Below, piece by piece: positions 1 through 10,200 of a DNA stretch of 64,000 bases. A program made the position numbers and the translations under genes. Source of the stretch: Aphelenchoides besseyi (taxonomy: Eukaryota > Nematoda > Chromadorea > Rhabditida > Aphelenchoididae). The notes under the pieces are model-generated. The model had not been told where the DNA came from and searched no databases. It worked only from the letters and a program-made list of their open reading frames with translations. The stretch spans positions 2,728,001-2,792,000 of the forward strand of contig JAMPIQ010000003.1 in the NCBI GenBank assembly GCA_024699855.1, read 5' to 3'. Every line of letters begins with the position of its first letter. The first letter of the stretch is position 1.

Positions 1-398
1 GCACCATGTTGCTACGTGCGACTTTCGATTTCTTCATTTGATAGTTCAGAAGTATTTTGAAACAAATTGAACTCTTATTCTTCTCAACCCTAACGTGTAG
101 TTTGTTTTCGTTTGCACGGAAAGACGGTGAGTGCGTGCTGATCGAACAAACAAAAATCGTTTTCAGTTCGTTGAGCAATTTCGAAATTCGTTTCTTGCAG
201 ACGAGAAATGCAGCCTCCTAATCGGTAATTATTTCCGCAACAAAAGTTCAAAAGCATCTTAAACGAGTGGTTGACGTCATATCATGCGTCTAAATTTTCG
301 TGTTTGCGATAGCAAACATACAGAAAGTTGAAGTTATGCAAATACGAAACTTTTTGGTTGGCCATCTTTTGGTCGTTTTAGTTCAACGGTCGGTCTAA
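1..398. other. Upstream region of the CK1-like gene
   Basis: No complete gene is seen. Several acceptor-like ends occur (a CTTGCAG ending near 200 and a GTTTTAG ending near 381), the last one 17 bases before the kinase start codon. It could serve as a 5'UTR or trans-splice acceptor. A short ATG reading frame at about 209 runs into a donor-like GGTAAT and does not join in frame to the kinase. Confidence 0.4.
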
Positions 399-1655
399 AT
401 GACAACACTTGAAGAACAACAAAACGCCGATCCTGTGGAATCTTTGGAGTTAGCTAGAAAACTCGCATTTCTACAAGCTCGTTTATCGAAGAACAGTGTG
501 ATTAGAGCCAATGATCATGAGTGAGTTTGTTTAGTTGTTGAAAAGGCTGTTCTTCTAGGTACCGGATAGATCGCCAAGTGGCTGTTGGAGCATTTAGATT
601 CACGTACGAAGTAAAACAAAAGAACGGAACTGCGACGTATTTCCTGCGTACGGAACCAATGACTGCGAATCCGCAACTGAAAAAGTTTAAACTGTTGAAA
701 GTGAGTTTAATGCTCTGGAATACGCTCATTGAGTTCAGATCGAATTGTTCATTTTGCGTAAAACAAATGAAATGGAACGATCCTCGACTTGTCACTTCCC
801 ACGCCTTGTAGATTCGGGATGCACAGACGAATTCAAATTCGTGATTACACAACCACTGGGCGACAATCTCTACGATTTGACTCGAAATCGTTTGGGTCGA
901 GCGTTCACACCGTCCACTGCTCTTCGTGTTTCTATTCAGATTCTGCGTGGACTTCAAGACCTCCACTCCATTGGATTTCTGCACCGTTTCATTCGACCAC
1001 ACGCGTTTGCCGTCGGATTGAGTTCGAAGATTCGAACTGTATATTTTGGTGATTTTGGAACCCCGTGGATGTACCGTGACTCCGAAACTCAGAAACTCAA
1101 GTGAATGAACAGAATTAATCAAAACTTATCATTTTCAGACGACCTCGAAAGTTTCTACGAATGCTGGGATCCTTGCGATACATGTCACTAAACGTAAGAG
1201 GTGATAAGATGGTTTGCTATTAAATGTTTAGATGCACACTAACAAGGAACAAGCACGTCGAGATGACCTCGAGTCGTGGATCAATTTGTCAATGGAGCTC
1301 TTTGATTTGAACGCATTGCCGTGGCGTAACGAACAGTTGAGCACAAACGTTCTGCACAAAAAGAAAAAGTGTATTGATGGACATTGTGAGTGAAAGAATT
1401 TTGAAATTGTTTATAGATTCGATGGATGGTATTCACAAGTTCGAGTCTTCAATTTAAAGATCTTCTCGACTACATGATCAGCATGAAGTTCCACGAACGT
1501 TCCGATTAGAAATCTAATACATTCGACCCACATTCTCATCCAACTCTCATCCCTTCCTTGTTGACGAGCCAAATGAAAGCTTTGGTGGACAAATGGTTGA
1601 CGTCGAAATGTTGAGTGAATGTAACGATGCAGCTGAAGAGACAAGTCAACTCTAA
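399..1655 (+). pseudogene. CK1/TTBK-family pseudokinase, 3' half disrupted
   Basis: Spliced exons (399-518, about 560-700, 739-1099, 1139-1191, 1231-1387) give the casein kinase 1 fold in order. There is a degenerate glycine loop (GAFRF), FLRTEP where the family has LKIEP (lysine changed to Arg), LHRFIRPHAFAVG, an intact DFG, SLRYMSLN, and the family signature QARRDDLES. The HRD aspartate is Phe (codon 988-990) and the catalytic-loop Asn is Ala (1003-1005), so phosphotransfer is unlikely. A further clear CK1 segment (LLDYMISMKFHERSD, about 1460-1506) lies beyond a possible 31-nt intron. It then meets an in-frame TAG at 1507-1509, where the family has Tyr. A last open stretch ends at about 1655 in another frame. 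It could be a pseudogene or a pseudokinase with an assembly error. Nematodes carry many CK1 paralogues of this type. Confidence 0.75.
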
Positions 1656-1699
1656 AGAGCAAGAGTTCAAGTCAGCCATCTACGAGCTTGAATTACTCG

Positions 1700-2490
1700 A
1701 AACAACAATCGACCATGTAGTTTTTGTTTATAAATACATTTTTATTCGTCAATTGATCTCCGCTCCAAAACAAAGTTAATTCTTGTCATACATAATTTCG
1801 ATAATCATCTCGCTAGAACTTTTGCACTGGGTGTGAAACCTGAGAAGAAAAACTGCTATCAAACTTGTCACTTGCTGTCGTTATCCTTGTTGTTGTATTC
1901 ATTTAAAATTTGAACGTTGCCACTCAAACTTCTTGCACTTTCGTTTGTCGCTCGACCGCACCTGTTCGCTTTCTCGTATTCTTCTTTGTTTATTCCGTTT
2001 GCCGTTGCTTTTCGAACAAATTGGAACGTCAACCGCCGTCTGCCCAACTTGTTTTCTTTTTACTCGTCCAATAGGTTACGGTGACTGAAAGTTTACACAA
2101 TGCTTTTGACTGAGTAATGCCAGATACAGTACTCAAGGACTACAACAATGCAAATTAGATGCGTAAACGGAACCGCCGTTCTTTCCTCCTTACTTCCAAT
2201 TTCCTTGTGCTCACGCTCAAATTGTTTCGCAGCCACATGTTCTCAAGTTCATTAGTCAAAAGCCGGAATTTAATTGCTTGAGAATAAGACGGAAATGTCG
2301 TTGCAGTCGCCAATAAACTTGTATTTCTAATTGCATTTGGAATTCGATTTAATGTTTAAAAAATTGAAGAAATCCGTGAGATCCACGTTTCCTCGAGGTC
2401 CTACTTTTTGTTACAATTCTTGCACTTCTACAAAGCTCTTCGAATCTCCTCGTGTATCGTGTTTAACTTGGAATTTTAAGATATTTTTCA
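1700..2490. other. Intergenic, no gene recognised
   Basis: No spliced reading frame with a recognisable domain. A pyrimidine-rich stretch ending TTTTTCAG at about 2490 immediately precedes the ATG of the next gene and could be a trans-splice or 5'UTR acceptor. Confidence 0.4.
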
Positions 2491-2493
2491 GAA

Positions 2494-4066
2494 ATGATCG
2501 GTGTAATGAAAAACAACTTTACGGCTTTTCATATCCCCATAGAATCTCCAACACCAATCATCGAACACGAAACTAGGGATCCATTTCGCTTTTTGAATTA
2601 TACGGGCCTTCTCTTTGATCGTCAGTCATTGCAAGTCAAATACTTCTGGCAAGTGGCTCGTTCTCTAATCCTTACGGTTTCTTGTATGTTTCGTCAAGAA
2701 AACAAAAACATTTTTTGTTTTTAGGTTTTTCACTTTTCTCAGTTATTCTTTATCATACGATTGTCTACTCCAAACTCTCAATCAAGCATGCAAGCTACTA
2801 CTTGGTTTGTAATTGGCATTTGCAAGCGTGTTTCAATGTCGTAAGTTTTCAAATTGGCTTTTATGTTATGAATGTGTTCAGATGTTGATTCATTACTGGC
2901 AGTGTACTGGTCAATGGAGCAGCCAACTTATAACCGTCTACCAATCCAAGAAAACTAAAAGAGTTTTTAAACGAATTGGATTGTTGATGGTCACATTGAA
3001 CTTCATGATTATTGGGTTTCTTATTTCTGTAAGTGACTATAAAGAGATACTCTGATTTACTGAGTTTCAGGTTCACTTTGCACGTCATTTTGACAACAAA
3101 TACTCGGTGATCTTCAGTTTTGATCAGGTAAACATCTGTTTTGTTTACAATGCTCAACGACCGTTACAGATATTCGAAAATCCTTTGTTTTCAAATTTGG
3201 CTCGACTAATCAGTTTCTATACAATTGTTGTCTTTTTTGTTTGTAATTTCTATTTTATCACTTCGAATGCGATCGTCTTTGAAGAACTACACGATTTCAA
3301 TAGAAAGTTTACGGTACGTTTGAATTCGGAGACATGACGCCAAGTTGGTCAATTTGTAGAATGATTTGTCGTGCAGAAGTGTCAACATGATTGACGGAAA
3401 TTCAGAGATTGCTTCCGTTCTCTACTCATTTTATTTGAAGCATTTGGTAATCAGCAATAAAGTTCGGGCGCTGGATCGATCGTGGAGTGTAAGTTGTAAC
3501 CCGTTGATAATCTTATCAAACATCGTTCAGGTCTTTGCATTTACAAGTGCAATTACAACAATTCCAACTGTGGTTTTTGGTTTATGGACATTCATTATCC
3601 GTCTACAATCCTCGGGTATTCATATTATTATCACTGTAAGTTTCGTCTATTGGCTGTAATTGAGATCCAAGATTTTCAGTCTATTGAATTACTTTTGTGC
3701 TGTTTCGCTTTGCTTTTTTTGGTCGTTTATCCGGCGCGTATACGAGAGGAGATTCACGAAACACGAGCACTTATGTTTTCATCGGTCTCCGTTTGGGAAA
3801 ATTACTCGCCGAAAATCTGTGACATCGGCAAGATCTTCGTTGCACATTTGGATCAGGGCGACTTAGCGGTCTCAATTTGGCAGTTTGTCACAATATCGAA
3901 GCAATTTGTCTTAAGTGTACGACATTAACCGTGGCAAATAGTCAATGATTGCTTGCAGATTGTTTCGATTACGATAACGCTTTTGATATTCCTTGTTGAG
4001 ACACAGAACGGGACCAAGACATTGGCTGTGCATCAGGCGATGACAAATTTGGTTAAAACAAATTAA
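2494..4066 (+). CDS. Gustatory-receptor-like 7TM protein (GUR/LITE-1/EGL-47 type)
   Basis: About nine exons with 38-50 nt introns encode roughly 430 residues with seven hydrophobic segments. In order: after LFDRQSLQV, around SYYLVCNWHLQ, at LLMVTLNFMIIGFLI, around FYTIVVFFVCNFYF, around TTIPTVVFGLWTF, at LLLCCFALLFLVVYP, and the last at SITITLLIFLVE followed by TQ. The last helix resembles the C-terminal TYhhhhhQF-like signature of the insect and nematode gustatory-receptor family, and no rhodopsin-type DRY motif is present. The start is the first ATG after a TTTTTCAG acceptor; the stop is TAA 4064-4066, and AATAAA follows at 4122-4127. In this family nematode members act as light, peroxide or chemical receptors in sensory neurons; the ligand here is unknown. 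A related decayed copy lies at about 46.9-47.7 kb. Confidence 0.7.
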
Positions 4067-4121
4067 ATTCATTCATTGACACGTAAATTTTTATTTCACA
4101 ATATCACTTGTTTTGTGTTCA

Positions 4122-4127
4122 AATAAA
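4122..4127 (+). terminator. Poly(A) signal of the 7TM gene
   Basis: AATAAA 56 bases after the stop codon of the gustatory-receptor-like gene. The opposite-strand acetyltransferase ends at 4142 and has its own AATAAA at 4095-4090 (minus strand), so the two predicted 3' ends overlap. Confidence 0.6.
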
Positions 4128-4141
4128 ACGTTACCCTTCAC

Positions 4142-5084
4142 TTAAACGTTCAGATTCAATTCTTTCAACTCAGCGACGTAACTCGTAATCTCTTTGCCAC
4201 CATCAAAAACTCGTCGCAAAATAGACGTGTGCCGTGACTTTTGAATTGTGAAATGTCGAGATGAAAAATTGCTTTGAACTTCATCTGAAACCCAATCGAT
4301 GAATCCGTCTCCTGAGCCGACCAACCGCTACGGCAATTCGATTTGTTACTACCGAACTGCCGGTTATTTGCGCATATCGAAATCCTCGCTTCAACGCCAA
4401 TTTACAACTCTCAACGGTCATTTTCTTTGCCAATCCATTTCTTAACCAACTTTTGAATGCGACCATTGAAGTAGTTTTACTGTGTGTATTCGGAATGAAC
4501 ACTCAAGACGTCCAAACGAACGTAACTCTGAGCATCCGATGGCAAATGACAAGGAATCAAGATGTCCACATGATTCAACATCAAGGCGATTGGTTTGAAC
4601 TTTTCAGAGGGTATGGAAAGTTTGTCAAATTCTAAAATATGTTTATAAGCTGAATTTACATCTACGGTTACCTTCAGCGTAGTCGGCTTTCATTTCCAAA
4701 GATTCAGTTTTTACTTCGATTTTGGGAATTTCGTGAACGTTGTTGATGAAAACTCCGCAAATTTTATCGTTGTCAACTACGTTTATCGACAATCCATCAG
4801 TCAACGACTCCTTTAATGTGGGCACAATAAAAACGTCAAAGTCCTCGGGTCTAAGATCTAAAAGAACGATCCACTAAAGCTGTTGTTTTAAACTCACCCA
4901 CTGATCTGTTCATCGGTTCATTTTAAACGAAATCACTATTGAGAAACTGACGAATTGCCTCGGCATCTGCTGGTTGTGCCACTTCTAATCGCACTGTTCT
5001 CTTCAAGTATTTCAAATAAAAACCTTCGTCCAAACATTCTCGACAAATTTTAGAGGTCGGCCAAAGGTTTTTCGAAGTTTCCAT
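4142..5084 (-). CDS. GNAT N-acetyltransferase (arylalkylamine NAT-like), in-frame stop
   Basis: The reading has the usual order of nematode GNAT/ANAT-like enzymes: RLEVAQPADAEAIRQFL, then EPMNRSVG, then a strand with DGLSINVVDNDKICGVF. Next come LDVLSVHSEYT, LAKKMTVESCKLALKRGF (acetyl-CoA-binding segment), SSVVTNRIAVAV and a tail at RRVFDGGKEITSY. It needs a 31-nt intron at 4450-4480 and three others. A TAA at 4923-4925 interrupts the conserved block between FLNSDFV and NEPMN, in the correct frame on both sides. No intron I could find removes it without breaking the frame. The family acetylates amines (in nematodes possibly biogenic amines) in the cytosol. Either a young pseudogene, an assembly error, or readthrough; the rest of the protein is well preserved. 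Confidence 0.6.
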
Positions 5085-5299
5085 CAAATTCAATGGTAAT
5101 AAATCTTTTGATGTGCGATTACTCCAAAGGCAAACGATGTCGTCGAAAGAAGAGAAACTTTTTGGTCGTCGGCAAAACCACTGGTCAACACCTGCTTGCC
5201 AGTGCCTTTGTTGTTGCGCAATTCGCACAACGCGCTCAACATTCGTTCATTTCTAGACGCAATTTACTTCACCGTCAATTTACATTTGTTGTCGTAGCG

Positions 5300-5964
5300 G
5301 TCGGTCGTTGAATTTGTTCGCTCTTCCCAGTTTAAGAATTTTCGTTCGCAAATGTTTTTTGATTACTGCTTTCATTTCTTCCGTAGTCCGTTGTTAATTG
5401 TCCAATGGCCGGGAAGAGGCAAGAATCCTCTATTTCTTCGGGAGTTATTTCTTCCGCTTCAATTGGGATGAGAGTTGGCTCACGCTCTTGTAATCATTCT
5501 TTTCTCGGCCCTCAGTGGCGCTCCGCTCGCCCGCCGCTCGAGCGGCCTCCGCGACACCATTTCAGCGATAGCTTTTCTTATACATTGTGTTCTGATTGTC
5601 AACGCAACGCTCTTGAAATGTTTATTGAGTTATAATCGATTACAAGCAAGTGATTAGAAATGAGCTGATTGGGCAATCGAGACCGTCAGCCCAACTTTGC
5701 TTCCTTCGAAGAGACGTCCTTTCTTTTTACGGAAACATGGAAATATTGGCGCCAAAATGGATTGGAAAGTTAACCGGTATTCTTGACTGAAATGGTTTTT
5801 TTAGTCCAATCAGTTTACCGAGTTCGGTTTTCCATGAAATAACCAGCTATTTGATTAGGATACGTAACAAACAACTCGGTTTGTTGACATGTTCACCTCT
5901 GAACTCTGTTTTGATCTTAAAATTTTGTTCGAAATCATGTGACCGAACCACAAGATCGTATGAC
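5300..5964. other. Intergenic with a possible short membrane ORF
   Basis: The plus strand holds a hydrophobic frame at 5475-5657, 60 codons from an ATG, which includes the segment ISAIAFLIHCVLIVN. It lacks a supported start context, a domain or a splice partner. It may be one exon of a small membrane protein or chance. Nothing else is recognised here. Confidence 0.25.
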
Positions 5965-7248
5965 TCAAGTATATTTTACCGGGATCAAAACAGAACTCAG
6001 TTTCTCACGACATTTTTTTCTTTTAACACAACTACCGTACATTCTAGTTAGACAATCAGAACAAACCTGAAAATGTACAAGGTTGGGAAATTCGAAGCAG
6101 ATGCAATGTTCGGCAACCAGCCAAAATATGCTCCTGAAGAAATGATGTTATTAATATCTGCGTTGTTGTTTCAACCCCAAAACCACTGCTGTGAAACGGG
6201 AACCTTTGCAAACGGAATGACAAAACCCACGACCAACGCGGTCAAAAGCCAACCGGCCGCAACGCTGAACATTATGACTTGAAGTGATCGGAATACGCGT
6301 TTCATCGAGTCGTTATTTCCTCCTTTTGTTCTCAACAGAGTCCAGACCAACGTGTAGATTATCAGATCGGCAAGGTTGATTAGAACGCAAAGTTGGAAGA
6401 ACAACTGAACGGCATCACCACCCAACGAATCTGTTAAAGAATTGAGAAAAAGACCGTTTGTAGTGCAATAACCAAGAAGACAAATCGATTTTTGAAAAGA
6501 TTTGCCAACCAAATTTAGGCTCATAAACATAAATCAAAAGTTTGTTGGCTATTGCGTTACAACGAAATTTTGTCTCTACCTATAATAATGCAAGTGACAA
6601 GAATGCCTTCATCTTTAAACGTGTATGAAAGGTACAGAAAATACGCAGCTATAAAAAAGGTTATTCCGAAAAGGAATCCAACATAAACTTTTGTGTTGAT
6701 AGATCGATATCTGAAAGTGAGCTCATGACTGTTTGCACTTGTCAACGACCAACCGTGTTGGCATAAACACCGCAATAAAACGATCGATTCCAACGTAGAA
6801 AGTGCCCAGAAACGAAAACGCAATTCCACATACGGGAATGCTGTTGAAGTACAAACACGTACGATAGGGAATGAAGTTGATTCCAGAAATGGTAACATAA
6901 ACGAATATCCAATGAGACGACTGGTGAAGAATGTCTCCAAAACATGCCTGACAGAGAAAGTAGTTACATGATCCTTGTAGTGTTCTAATCCAAAACTTTA
7001 GCTTGCTCTATACTGTAGACTTACTTGTTCCGAAATGTTGCGTAAATGACCATAAAATTACCAAAATAGCCGATCAACATAACTGCAAAATCGAAGACTG
7101 CAGCCATAAAGATTTTCGGTTGTGGTCCAGCAGATTTGTACGTTAGATACATCTGAAAGTCGAAGTGTAAAATCGACTCAAGAGTGAAACGCACATATTC
7201 AGGCATCGACAAATGAACAAGATCATTGCCGTGAGTTGAGTTAGTCAT
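5965..7248 (-). CDS. Rhodopsin-like chemoreceptor GPCR, Srsx-like
   Basis: The first ATG (7248-7246) gives an N-glycosylatable N terminus (NSTHG) and a first helix VMLIGYFGNFMVIYATFRN. Downstream frames give GSCNYFLCQACFGD (second helix), RTCLYFNSIPVCG (third-helix Cys), the DRY-position motif GIDRFIAVFMPTRYR (IDRF codons at 6788-6777), then VYVGFLFGITFFIAAYF. Next come ADLIIYTLVWTLL, SLQVIMFSVAAGWLLTALVV and a last helix SNFPTLYIF. The tail is KKCREKL and the stop is 5967-5965. This pattern is that of nematode Srsx-type receptors. The join between exon 1 (ending near 7024) and the exon starting SKLKFWIRTL needs an implausibly short intron, so a one-base error or frame break there is possible. 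Expected in chemosensory neuron cilia; ligand unknown. Confidence 0.72.
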
Positions 7249-7621
7249 TTCAATAGAATGATTGAAACTATTGATCCAAGACACCGTTCACAATTTTTGG
7301 AAGAATAAATACTTTGTTTGCAGGAATCAACAGGAGTTACAGCTAAACGTCTTTAAACTCTATATGACTGCAAGTTTTGCTTCAGTTTTTAAATCAAAAC
7401 CGTGAGAAACGAATGGCCCACTTGAGGACAAAGTTTGTGTATTGAAGTTCATTTGTTCATAATTCAATTTGCAAAAGCATAGGTAACCTTTTTATATTCA
7501 ATTGACTTGAATATCAGGAATCGTACGTAATGGAATGAGTGTACTTTCAATCTATAATTCAGTTGATAAAGACGTGGGTTTACATTCGCGGCCCAAAGTC
7601 CAGATGCTGCAAGAAAAAGTA

Positions 7622-7952
7622 TTATGTTATTCCGAACAACCTAACCAACCAAGTTTGTCCAATACCCGACATCGCAATCACTCGAAAGCCGCTTTGAGCT
7701 AAGCGATTGAGAACTCTTCGAACTGGCCATTGAGTCACGTACTAAAACCAAATGAATGAATTTGAATGCTTCAATAACCTCGGAATAAGTGTTTCCCAAT
7801 CGAGAGACTAAACTGCCATCAACCGTAGCCATCAAAACGGGATCCGACTCTTCATCGCCCACAACACATGGACCCGTTTCGCATCGGATTTGTGTCGAAA
7901 CAAGTATATATTCCACGGTGTTATTTGTGTTGGTCGAAATTAACGTGCTCAT
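7622..7952 (-). CDS. gfrp-1: GTP cyclohydrolase I feedback regulatory protein (GFRP/GCHFR)
   Basis: Two exons (7952-7779 and 7741-7622) separated by a 37-nt intron. The protein keeps the family hallmarks in order: ILVSTQIRCETGPCVVGDE, SDPVLM, RLGNTYSEY, VLNRLAQSGFRVIAMSG and IGQTW. Known family role: a small cytosolic ring-forming protein that binds GTP cyclohydrolase I and transmits tetrahydrobiopterin inhibition and phenylalanine stimulation, so controlling cofactor supply for aromatic amino acid hydroxylases. Length (about 97 aa) is slightly over the vertebrate 84 because of an N-terminal extension MSTLISTNTNNT; a start further upstream cannot be excluded. The next gene (8316, plus strand) diverges from it across about 360 bp. 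Confidence 0.85.
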
Positions 7953-8315
7953 TTGAACTAGAGAGTAACTTTTACGCACAAAAACTTCTACTCGTGTGTC
8001 ATGAGCGTTAAACTTTGACGGGAAATTGCACAGCGAAAAGTCATCAGGTTTTTTCTTTGTCGTCATTTTGATTGAAATAGACGTGCTCAATATTAAGTTT
8101 TCCAACAAAACTTTTGTCGATCAACACAAGAGATTTGATGAACAGAAGATGCCTCATGTGGCCATATGCAAATTCGAACGAAAATGCGATTTTACGTTTT
8201 AGTTTTGTGTTTAAACGACTCGTCGAGCAGTCGTTTCTTTTCTCAATTGATCTTTTCACAAATCCAAAGGTAACCGACCTCTGGACACTCATGATCATTT
8301 TGCTGTTTAGAAGCA
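7953..8315. promoter_or_regulatory. Divergent intergenic region
   Basis: Separates the GFRP gene (minus) from the gene starting at 8316 (plus), so it should hold both promoters. Open frames on both strands exist but show no domain and no consistent splice pattern. The plus-strand gene is preceded by the acceptor-like TGCTGTTTAG just before AAGCAATG. Confidence 0.4.
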
Positions 8316-9202
8316 ATGACTCAACTCGACGCAGCCAACTTGCTGAGCGAAATTACGTGGCAGTTGATTCTTTCAATGTTCCTGTTTGTTTTTGTGGCCG
8401 TTGAGTGTTCAAAAAAGAAAAGCAAATATGAGGCACCACCGAGGATTAAACCGAGACCAGTGATTCCGTCCGCAAGACCCGCGCCAGTGAAGGTCGAAGC
8501 GAAGTCCACCGTACGAGCGCCCAGCATTTCGAACGTTGCTACAGCACTTCCAATGGCACCGACCGTTCCGGTCCTTCCAGGAGCCAATCCAGTTGCTGAG
8601 ACAGTTTCTCAGCCCCCACCAACGGCTCAAAACAAACCAACCGACGAAAAGAAAGACCAAAAGAACGAAAAACAAACGTCCATAAAATCAAAGGTATGAA
8701 TATGTTATGCGAATGCTTTCATTCTTATTTAGGCCAACGAACAGAAGTCGAATCGTAAGGTGGAAAGCAAAAAGAGTATAAAACGAGAGGTGACTTGCAA
8801 GGAATACGAATCAGCGAAACCTGCTCCAAAGGAAGCAAATGAAAAACAGTCGATAAAGAAATCCGTTGTGGTAACCAAACAAACTGGCGAATATCTAAAT
8901 CGATGAGATTTTAGCAAAACAATGCGAAGCTCGATATCAAAGAAACAAAAGCCGACTCGCCTCCTGTGGTCAAAGAAGAATTTGTACAAAACCTTGGGAA
9001 CTTAGATGCCAAAATCAGTGCACAAACAGCCGAGCAAAGAACTGCCGAACTGAATCAAATGACGTCCGTTCACGAACTCGAAAAGAAACCTCAGCCGCCA
9101 TTGCCTCCTAACGTTAAAGTCGTTATCGTTGATCAACGATGCAAATTATACGAAACTAACCAAGAGCAGGAGTCGGATCAACAGGATCACGAAGAAATTT
9201 GA
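8316..9202 (+). CDS. Membrane-anchored lysine/proline-rich protein, unknown
   Basis: Three exons (8316-8693, 8733-8870, 8915-9202) encode about 267 residues. The N terminus has one hydrophobic helix (WQLILSMFLFVFVAVE), which could be a signal anchor. It is followed by a Pro/Ala segment (PRIKPRPVIPSARPAP) and a long highly charged Lys/Glu/Gln region with no predicted globular fold. It ends in a Gln/Glu-rich tail (TNQEQESDQQDHEE). I do not recognise a family. The composition suggests a disordered cytoplasmic tail on a type III or tail-out membrane protein. Introns are 39 and 44 nt with good GT-AG sites. The 3' end converges on the gene ending at 9503. Confidence 0.6.
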
Positions 9203-9502
9203 GTTGCGGAATTCGACGGAAATAAACATTTCGGGTCAATTAACAGAATCGGATGTTAAATGAAAATGCTTGTTAAGCGAGACTCTGATCCCGCAGCTGA
9301 CTGTCGATCAATTATAAAATTCTTTATTGCACACCGTATTCTAGCCGTTTGAGAACCGAGACGTTCTTTGTGGACCGTCGTTTGAAGACAAAATTTACAA
9401 ACAATCTCTTGAGATAATAGGCAGTAAATTGGTGAGAGCGAAATTCAGAGTTTGAGCGTATTCTTATGGTTGAGCCAAATAAACAGAATGGAATCATAAT
9501 AA

Positions 9503-10200
9503 TCACACGACAATCAAACTCGACTGTCGACGTGTCGGATTGATGAACGTAACCGATCGATCTGATAACTGTGCCACATCTTTCAGTTGTCGTTTAGTCT
9601 CTGGATGAAGACAAAACATTGCGGCGTGACCTTCCATTTCACTTGCCAGTCGTTTTACTGTCTGATGTAGAAGCTTGTCGTCGTCTGTTGCGTCGGCGGC
9701 GTCACGTAGTCTTTTTGCCCAGATGAGTAGACGAAAGTAATTCACACATTGAACCGATCTTTTGCTCAAACGTCTCGAATCTTTTTCTTGTTCTGCGCAC
9801 TTCCAAAACTTCTCCCAACTACAAGAATCAATTGATGCCGACCAACAAGTGGACCTACCTATCGTTTAGTTCGTAAAGTGCACGAGCCTGCTCATCGGTT
9901 ACTCGTTGTCCAATCCTCGCATTCTCTTTGATCACCTCTCTGGCAGCTTTCTTTTTCTGAAACGACAACAATCGTTTGATCATTCGATTTGCGGTCTCAA
10001 ATTTGGCTGCGAACCAGCGAGCCGTAGAATTTCGTTCAAAATTTACAATTGAATTCACTTACTCGTTTGTCTCGTCTGAACCAAAAACAATAAAGTGCAA
10101 TGGAAAGAGCGATCAGGACGACGAGCAGAACAATTCCCAGGGCGGTTAGAATTTCAGATATTGTCTTCGGCGTTCTCATCGAGCCCCGTAGGAAAGCCAT
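9503..10200 (-). CDS. Small single-pass membrane protein, unknown
   Basis: Three exons give about 185 residues. The first (10200 to about 10063) holds an N-terminal segment and one transmembrane helix (LGIVLLVVLIALSIALYCFW) followed by basic FRRDKR, a stop-transfer signal. The second starts KKKAAREVIKENARIG and is helical. The third (SWEKFWKCAEQEKD onwards) carries a charged helical region ending RRQSSLIVV, which resembles a short PDZ-ligand-like C terminus (inference). No family is recognised. The ATG at 10200-10198 is the first before the helix. It diverges from the 11527 gene across 1.3 kb. Confidence 0.55.

Noticed and set aside
4923..4925. Reassigned stop codon or non-standard genetic code
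   Set aside because: HSP70, P-glycoprotein and others end at ordinary TAA, TGA or TAG codons and contain none inside, so the code is standard.
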